Shown one piece after another: positions 18,764 through 24,090 of a stretch of 24,090 bases of DNA; the stretch's first letter is position 1, and every line of letters starts with the position of its first letter. Both the position numbers and the translations under genes were made by a program. The notes under the pieces were generated by a model, which was not told the DNA's origin, did no database searches, and saw nothing but the letters and a program-made list of their open reading frames with translations. Origin of the DNA: Nemertoderma westbladi (lineage: Eukaryota; Xenacoelomorpha; Nemertodermatida; Nemertodermatidae); NCBI GenBank assembly GCA_032718475.1, contig JAUCBJ010000995.1, positions 1-24,090 of the forward strand. Direction: 5' to 3'.

Positions 18764-19347
18764 CCCTTTCGGTACCTAACTGGAAAATATTCAAACCCTC
18801 AAGTGCCCAACTCTAATTCATGAATTTCTGAAGTCTATCAGTCTTTCTGTCAGTTTGTCTGTCAAGACTTTAGAAAGTCTACTAACGTTCTCGCTATGGG
18901 GGTTTTCCTTGTCAAGGATTTTATTTCCGCAGTCAGTTTTTACTTTTGACACTATCCAGACTGTCTATCGGTCTGTCTGTCGGTCTGTCTGTCAGTCTGT
19001 CCGTCAAAAGTATAAGGAATCACATTAGCTAATTAAAATTCTCGCTATGGGGGTTTTCTTGGTCAAGGATTTCACTTCCCCTGTCAGTTTTCACTTTTGA
19101 ACCTATCCACACTGTCTGTTGGTCTGTTTGTCGGTCTGTCTGTCGGATTGTCCGTCCGTCAAAAATATAAGGAATCACATTAACTAATTAAAATTCACTC
19201 TATGGGGGTTTTCCTGGTCAAGGATTTCATTTCCGCTGTCAGTTTTCACTTTTGACCCTATTCAGACGTCTGTCGGTCTGTCAGTCTAAAAAGCTGCTGT
19301 GTAGTTAGACCTCTAGAGGTTCTACAGACACTATGGTACCGAAAGGG
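18764..19347. mobile_element. piggyBac-type MITE, 584 bp
   Basis: The element is bounded by TTAA at 18760-18763 and TTAA at 19348-19351, the target duplication of piggyBac elements. The termini are perfect inverted repeats (CCCTTTCGGTACC left, GGTACCGAAAGGG right) starting with CCC, as in that superfamily. Including the TTAA the palindromic arms are 18 bases. There is no transposase frame, so it is non-autonomous. It sits in intron 2 of copy B, about 27 bases from the exon 2 donor. Inside is a tandem array of about 151-155 bp units. Confidence 0.9.
18889..19330. repeat. 151-155 bp tandem repeat inside the MITE
   Basis: The marker phrase TATGGGGGTTTTC occurs at 18895, 19046 and 19201. Each unit continues with TCAAGGAT, a TCAGTTTT(T/C)ACTTTTGA phrase and a (GTCTGTCTGTCG)n stretch that varies in length, then AATATAAGGAATCACATTA. 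The third unit is partial. Confidence 0.93.
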
Positions 19348-19378
19348 TTAAAATAGTATAAAGAATGACTTAACTTAC

Positions 19379-19652
19379 CCCATCAATGTTTAGATTCTGT
19401 ACTTCTAGCGTAAACCCAGTCATATCATCATTCTCTGGTGTGAAATCGGTGATGACGACGTTTACCGTTGGTGCGGCCAACACTGCAGTGGAGTTACAAC
19501 TTATCAGAGGAATGTTATGGTTTCTCTTTCCTCTGAAAGAAGGTTCCATCAGTCGTACGGCCGCACCAACGACAAGACCAGCGACAAAAAAACGATCGCT
19601 GTCGATTCCCTTTGGATTTATGACAGCGAACGTTTCACCGGAAGAGAGATCT
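19379..19652 (-). CDS. exon 2 of OB-like protein, copy B
   Basis: This is nearly identical to exon 2A: one base difference, changing His to Gln in LEVQNLNIDG. It has the same acceptor (CTATAG) and donor (GTAAGT at 19378). Its phase-0 end fits exon 3 of this copy, giving a continuous reading through exons 2, 3 and 4. Its exon 1 is not in the window: intron 1 is interrupted at 19779 by the LINE, and the rest of the intron should lie beyond the right edge. Coding status is supported by conserved splice sites and the open frame, but no transcript evidence is available. Confidence 0.7.
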
Positions 19653-20275
19653 CTATAGACAATATAAATTAAATAATGTACTATTCTATATCTCATGACA
19701 ATTAGAATTTGTTATTTACATTACATGTACTCATTTACTAATAGGTCATTTGGTAAAGCGCCTAACTTTAGACCTAGATTTCAATTCAATTTCAATTATA
19801 TTAACCTTAAAACTTTAGCCAGCATGCTGGACTAAAGGCAGTGAAATGGCACCGAAGTTACACATTAAACTGATAGTTTAAAAAGGTCAAAGTCAGCGGG
19901 CTGGATGGACTTGGTCCATCTTCTATGTACGTGTTGACACAATATAATTTGTAAATAATAAATAATACGACACTAAACAATAGAATAAGATATTTACTGT
20001 ACACATTACAACCGTACTTAGTTAACTAAAGTTGTATGGTGTATGGTTAAATAAAACTACGTGCATGGGCCAGGCTCAGCCATACATAAACTATTAACGT
20101 ACTATCGCATTATCAACCCGTATTATCAAGCCCATCACATGCATAAACATGCACTTCCGCACACCCCACACATACCATGCATAAATAAAACCAATATCCA
20201 CATACTCCATACTTAAATATCAATACACAGTATAGATAAAATAACACGAAAAATTACAAGCACCTTACATACTTG

Positions 20276-20308
20276 CCCCCCCCCCCCCCCCACCCCACCC
20301 CCCCCCCC
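20276..20308 (-). promoter_or_regulatory. G-rich run in the LINE 3' UTR (possible G-quadruplex)
   Basis: The plus strand is all C apart from two A residues; on the element's transcript strand this is GGGGGGGGG T GGGG T GGG-type sequence about 50 bases after the ORF stop. Several G runs of four or more could form a quadruplex. Homopolymer length may be affected by assembly error. Confidence 0.6.
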
Positions 20309-20356
20309 TTCCCTTCTTTTATAGCCTGACTTTTATAATAATGTATAGTTAAGTGA

Positions 20357-23300
20357 TTATGTTACTGCTTTTCTTTCATATTGTGTTATGTAGTAATTTT
20401 CCAATAGTGATAAAAAATTATTATTGAGTGCAAATTTACGAATGTTATTAGGTAAATTGTTCCATGATTTTATGCATGTGACAATAAAAGAGTTGTGACC
20501 AAATCTGTTTGTTGTTTTTGGAACTTTTATTTTTTTAGTTCGTGGATTTATTTGCCTATTAGATAGTGATATTTGATTGATGAACGGGAGTTTTAATGAT
20601 TTAAATGCTGGGATAATGTTGAACATGTATTTATAGAAATATTGTATTGCGTGGTATTCTCTCAGTGCGTTAAGGTGCGGGATCCTAGCTAATTGTCTTA
20701 GTTCTGTTCCTGAAGTTTCTCGTATTTTTTTGTTATAGATTAGCCTAAGTGCGTAATTTTGAATCTTATCCATTTTGTACAGTAGTTCCTTATATCCGTG
20801 AGTATTATTATATGTCGCTGTTAAGATACTACAGTAGTTATGGTACGGCATGACTAGAGCTTTGTATAACATTAATTTCGTAGAGATTGGCAATTGTCCT
20901 TTTATTTGGCGTATTGTGGATGTGGCCGCTGCCATTTTAGATGTAGTAGTTTTTATTTGGTCCTTCCATGATAATCTGTTATCTATGATGATGCCTAAAT
21001 ATTTAATTGTGGTTGATTGTTTAATTATGTCATTATTAAGCACAAGATGTAGATTATTTAATTCGTCTGTTCTCTTTAATGGGGATATAACAAGAAGTTC
21101 TGTTTTATTTGAGTTTAATTTCATACCTAGTGTTGCGAATAGCTGGCTAATATATGTGATTTGATTGTTTAGTTGTTTTACTGCAGTATGTGCATTTGGG
21201 TGCGAGCAATATATAAGAGTGTCATCGGCATATTGGATTGTTTCCAAATTTATTTGATTTGCAAAGTCATTGACATATATTAAAAACAATAATGGTCCAA
21301 GTTTGGTGCCCTGTGGTATACCCCTATTGCAAATTTTCCAGTCTGAGAACATTTTGCTTAATTTTACAGCTTGCGGGCGGTCGAGAAGATAACTTTTAAT
21401 AAGTGCAACAGCATTCGATTGGAATCCAATTTCTATTAATTTATCTAGGAGAATGTCGTGCTGGAGGGAGTTGAAAGCTTTAGAGAGATCTAGTACTCCA
21501 ATAGCAATATATTTTTTTTCGTTAAGTTCGCGTTTCCAAGACTCGGTTGCAAATAAAACGGCGTCTGCTGTAGAATACCCTTTTCTGAAACCAAATTGCT
21601 TACTTTGTAGTATTTTATTGTTGTGTAGATATTTTGTAATTTGGTGATATATGACTGTTTCAATTATTTTTTCGAATGTTGATGTGACAGAAATAGGTCT
21701 ATAATTAGATGGTTCATCTCGAGACCCTTTTTTGAATACAGGAGTAATAAAGGTTGATTTTAGCCGAGAAGGAAAAGTGCTTGACGTTAGGCATAAGTTT
21801 GTGATGTGAGTTAGTGGTATGGTAATATACGGTGCAATTAGTTTTATTAATTTTGGACTTAATATTGACGGACCAGTTGGTTTATTTGTGTTTATTTTAG
21901 ATATTATTTCAAATATTTCTAATTCGGTTACGTTCTTAAAGCTGAAACTAGAGTGAACAGTACAATGTCTTTTTATATAGCCAGTGCTTTGAAAGTTACC
22001 CAGATTTAGATATGTGTCATTAAGTAGGTTCGCCATTGGTAATATGTTATAAATAATAGAGCCTGTTGCGTGATTAATTAAGGACGATATAGTTTGCTCG
22101 GTTTTTTTATTATTATTAGTGATTTTATTTAATATTGCCCATTTGTCTTTTATTGCAGTTGCATCATTTAGTTTTGATTTTATATATTTATTCTTTAGGT
22201 TTTTATTTAGTGAGTTAAATTTATTTCGAATTGTTTTATAGTCTGCAAAGTCACTTTCACTTTTTGAATGTCTCCACCTGATTAATTTTTGCTGTTTTTC
22301 AATATTTAGGGATGATAGTTCTGAGTTCCACCATAGTGATATGTTGTGCAAGTTGCTTTTGATATTATTGCTAGATCGTATGCATTTAGTTTTAATTGGT
22401 GCATGCTTATCATATATTTCATTTAATTTATTTTCGAAGTTGTCATAAACGTAATCTACATTGCTTGTAAAATAATTATTCGTCCAGTCAATTTTACTAA
22501 TTTCATTAAGAAAATCAGATTCATTGAAATGTGATAGATCGCGGAATTTAACTGTAGAATATACTGGTTTCGTGTTTTGTGGTGGTTGTGAAATTACTTG
22601 TTTGGATTTCAGTACTATAAATTCGTGATCGGAAAAGTCAGCCGGAAATGTATTGCATTCAATATAGTTATCTGTATTATTTGAGGTGGTTATGAACATG
22701 TCTATAAGAGAGCTGGTTTTTGCTTTATATCTAGTGGGGTGCTCGGTATTTAGGATTTGTAAGTTGTATGTCGTTAGTATTTCCAGGAATTGCTTGTTTT
22801 TATAATATGCAGAGTTATTTTTTGATTGGGGGTCATATGTGGATTGAATATTAACATTGAAATCACCCATTAGAAGGACATTTTGAGATGCATTGGTAGC
22901 ATTCTCCATTTCCTCGGTCAGGTCATCCCAAATATTATTAGCATGTGGTGGTATGTAGAATACACCTACTAGAGTATCGCCTATATTGATCCACAATGAG
23001 TCATATTTTTTATTTTCTTTCTTATAATTGCTTGTATTGCTTTTATTATTATTCGTTGTAGTGCTATTGTTCCCTAATTTAATATCCCCCCTTGTATTGT
23101 ATTTAATGCCACTAGGTATGTAAAATAAGACACCTCCCCCTTTCTTCTTTCTCCTATCCTGCCTTTCAATGTTGTAACCTGATAATTGTATTGATTTTGA
23201 TGCTATGTGGCGTTTCAACCAAGTTTCCGATATACTGATTATTGTGTTAGTCGTTATTTTGGGGTCAGTTTGAAGAAGGTCTTTAATATCATTGTAGTGT

Positions 23301-24067
23301 TTCACGTGACTTAAAGCGTTAATATGAATAAATTTTAGTTCGTTTGGATTATTGACTAGATACTGGCGTAATTGGTACATGTTGCTCCATAACGGCCCTT
23401 GAGGCAATATTGCAGGCCCTGGATTTGGGTGAACGTCACCACATTTTAGTAACATAATGTTAATTGTTAGGCTAATTATAATTAGTGTGTCGATGCCGGA
23501 GGTTATATATAAGTATGCAATGTACAGTATCAGTTTGGTTGCCTGAGTTGCGTTAATATATGCTCTATGAGTTCTGTATGTTTTGTATATTTTTTTTAAA
23601 ATTTGATATGTGAGTGATCCCTTAGAATTGTTTGAATATGTCAATGAATTCCACCACACTGCGTTATACATAATAGCAAGAGTTAAATTAAAATTGTTTG
23701 AAAGTGCTGGCCTAGTATTATTACAGGAAACAAAAAGGGATATTGAAATTATTAAAAAAGGCAAAGCTAGAAAAAATATGAAAATATATTTCTGAATGAA
23801 TAACTCGAGAGATTGATTTGTTGAAATCTTGCTATACAATGATATTATTAGAAGTAAAGTATAACCACTGGAACAGGTGATATTGAATTTAAGATTTTGT
23901 CTTCGTGAAGTTTTATTTTGATGTGGTAAGGGTAGTCTATTATACTTATTCTGTCTTTGTCGTCTGCTGAGGAGGTTCAGTCGGGGTTGGGGGGCTGTAG
24001 TTGTTTTGCTGCGCAAAAAATGACTGTCACATATTTGTTTTACCAATATGCATAAACATAGACACAA
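20357..24067 (-). CDS. LINE ORF2: 2A-like leader, APE endonuclease, reverse transcriptase
   Basis: The uninterrupted frame covers 1236 residues and remains open to the window edge; its first listed codon is TTG and the first in-frame ATG is residue 133, so the true start is probably upstream. Residues about 88-114 and 178-207 are strongly hydrophobic, followed by GDVHPNPGP at 210-218. The endonuclease shows ISETWL (279-284), LLMGDFNVNI (398-407) and DFSDHEFIVL (477-486). The RT shows KKGSRDEPSNYRPISV, FGFRKGYST (825-833), LDLSKAFNSLQHD (859-871), GIPQGTKLGPLLF (916-928) and IQYADDTLIY (944-953), then KYLGIIIDNRLSW and a C-terminal thumb to the stop. All catalytic motifs are present with no stop or frameshift, so this copy may be competent. 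Motifs place it in the Jockey superfamily, CR1/L2 group. Codon use is strongly AT-biased, like the flanks. Confidence 0.93.
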   Translation of the reverse strand: MCLCLCILVKQICDSHFLRSKTTTAPQPRLNLLSRRQRQNKYNRLPLPHQNKTSRRQNLKFNITCSSGYTLLLIISLYSKISTNQSLELFIQKYIFIFFLALPFLIISISLFVSCNNTRPALSNNFNLTLAIMYNAVWWNSLTYSNNSKGSLTYQILKKIYKTYRTHRAYINATQATKLILYIAYLYITSGIDTLIIISLTINIMLLKCGDVHPNPGPAILPQGPLWSNMYQLRQYLVNNPNELKFIHINALSHVKHYNDIKDLLQTDPKITTNTIISISETWLKRHIASKSIQLSGYNIERQDRRKKKGGGVLFYIPSGIKYNTRGDIKLGNNSTTTNNNKSNTSNYKKENKKYDSLWINIGDTLVGVFYIPPHANNIWDDLTEEMENATNASQNVLLMGDFNVNIQSTYDPQSKNNSAYYKNKQFLEILTTYNLQILNTEHPTRYKAKTSSLIDMFITTSNNTDNYIECNTFPADFSDHEFIVLKSKQVISQPPQNTKPVYSTVKFRDLSHFNESDFLNEISKIDWTNNYFTSNVDYVYDNFENKLNEIYDKHAPIKTKCIRSSNNIKSNLHNISLWWNSELSSLNIEKQQKLIRWRHSKSESDFADYKTIRNKFNSLNKNLKNKYIKSKLNDATAIKDKWAILNKITNNNKKTEQTISSLINHATGSIIYNILPMANLLNDTYLNLGNFQSTGYIKRHCTVHSSFSFKNVTELEIFEIISKINTNKPTGPSILSPKLIKLIAPYITIPLTHITNLCLTSSTFPSRLKSTFITPVFKKGSRDEPSNYRPISVTSTFEKIIETVIYHQITKYLHNNKILQSKQFGFRKGYSTADAVLFATESWKRELNEKKYIAIGVLDLSKAFNSLQHDILLDKLIEIGFQSNAVALIKSYLLDRPQAVKLSKMFSDWKICNRGIPQGTKLGPLLFLIYVNDFANQINLETIQYADDTLIYCSHPNAHTAVKQLNNQITYISQLFATLGMKLNSNKTELLVISPLKRTDELNNLHLVLNNDIIKQSTTIKYLGIIIDNRLSWKDQIKTTTSKMAAATSTIRQIKGQLPISTKLMLYKALVMPYHNYCSILTATYNNTHGYKELLYKMDKIQNYALRLIYNKKIRETSGTELRQLARIPHLNALREYHAIQYFYKYMFNIIPAFKSLKLPFINQISLSNRQINPRTKKIKVPKTTNRFGHNSFIVTCIKSWNNLPNNIRKFALNNNFLSLLENYYITQYERKAVT
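23414..23440 (-). promoter_or_regulatory. 2A-like ribosome-skipping motif in the LINE ORF
   Basis: The codons read GDVHPNPGP, preceded by a leucine-rich hydrophobic stretch (TLIIISLTINIMLLKC). This fits the 2A consensus D(V/I)ExNPGP except for His at the usual Glu position. 2A-like sequences at this place, between a leader and the endonuclease, are known in several non-LTR retrotransposons of marine invertebrates. If active it would separate a hydrophobic leader of at least 217 residues from the endonuclease-RT. Confidence 0.75.
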
Positions 24068-24090
24068 CCCACTGAGCCTGGCCTTGGCTA

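Larger units (their letters stand above)
19779..24090 (-). mobile_element. CR1/L2-like LINE inserted in intron 1 of copy B
   Basis: The element's 3' end is fixed at 19779 by comparison with copy A, where the sequence continues uninterrupted after the same GACCTAGA. The 3' end is a short AATTGAAATTGAATTGAAA simple tail. The 3' UTR runs from 20356 to 19780 and holds a 33-base C-rich run. The ORF runs to the right edge, so the 5' part and any ORF1 are outside the window. Its orientation is the same as the interrupted gene. The intact ORF suggests recent insertion. Confidence 0.92.

Noticed and set aside
20276-20308. Telomere-like or assembly-gap filler
   Set aside because: It is not a telomeric repeat unit and lies inside a continuous LINE 3' UTR; kept only as a G-rich run.

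Overview
This window is intron-rich, repeat-rich DNA from an animal, most likely a marine invertebrate. The pointers are AT-rich intergenic DNA with spliceosomal introns, several different APE-type non-LTR retrotransposons, a tRNA-derived SINE with a body resembling the metazoan 'Meta/Ceph' SINE core, a piggyBac-type MITE, and a CR1/L2-like LINE carrying a 2A-like peptide. Nothing looks bacterial. The species cannot be named from sequence alone.

Layout: 1-1031 holds no recognisable gene. 1032-2339 (+) is a broken reverse transcriptase (RT) fragment of a Jockey/CR1-group LINE. 2700-5563 (+) is a second, different LINE (endonuclease plus RT, FADD box) with frameshifts and a 122-bp tandem duplication in the endonuclease. 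5784-6246 (-) is an old, decayed copy (C) of the exon family described below. 6250-10600 is mostly non-coding, with a tRNA-derived sequence, a TCGCGA-rich tract, a duplicated 31-mer and one candidate terminal exon. 10639-11401 (-) is a fossil C-terminus of a retroelement polyprotein in which a 20-residue segment is tandemly amplified. 12346-14275 (-) is a third LINE fragment, internally deleted, and 14322-14557 (-) is a SINE. 19779-24090 (-) is a long, apparently intact CR1/L2-like ORF that runs off the right edge.

The main non-transposon content is an intron-containing gene family on the minus strand that I do not recognise by name. Copy B has exons at 19652-19379, 18639-18418, 17900-17705 and 17352-16577, with GT/AG boundaries and compatible phases. 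Its first exon should lie beyond the right edge, separated by the LINE. Copy A has exon 1 (15624-15446) and exon 2 (15111-14838), again phase-compatible. Copies D (exon 1 only, about 11900-12079) and C (exon 1 plus a broken exon 2) are pseudogenes. Exons 2A and 2B with their flanks differ at about 2 of about 405 positions, so that duplication or conversion is recent. By residue pattern I infer that the protein may be a single-stranded-DNA-binding protein related to the large subunit of replication protein A: one OB-fold-like region in exons 1-2, then a CX4CX9CXC zinc-ribbon-like OB-fold in exons 3-4. RPA-like genes also travel inside Helitrons, so the array could be host or element derived. 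The last predicted exon of copy B is a 36-bp minisatellite encoding a 12-residue Pro/Gly/Gln repeat.

Comparing copies gives an order of events: the exon1-exon2 unit was duplicated, a LINE and a SINE landed in the upstream part of unit D, a piggyBac MITE sits in intron 2 of copy B, and the 2A-bearing LINE landed in intron 1 of copy B.
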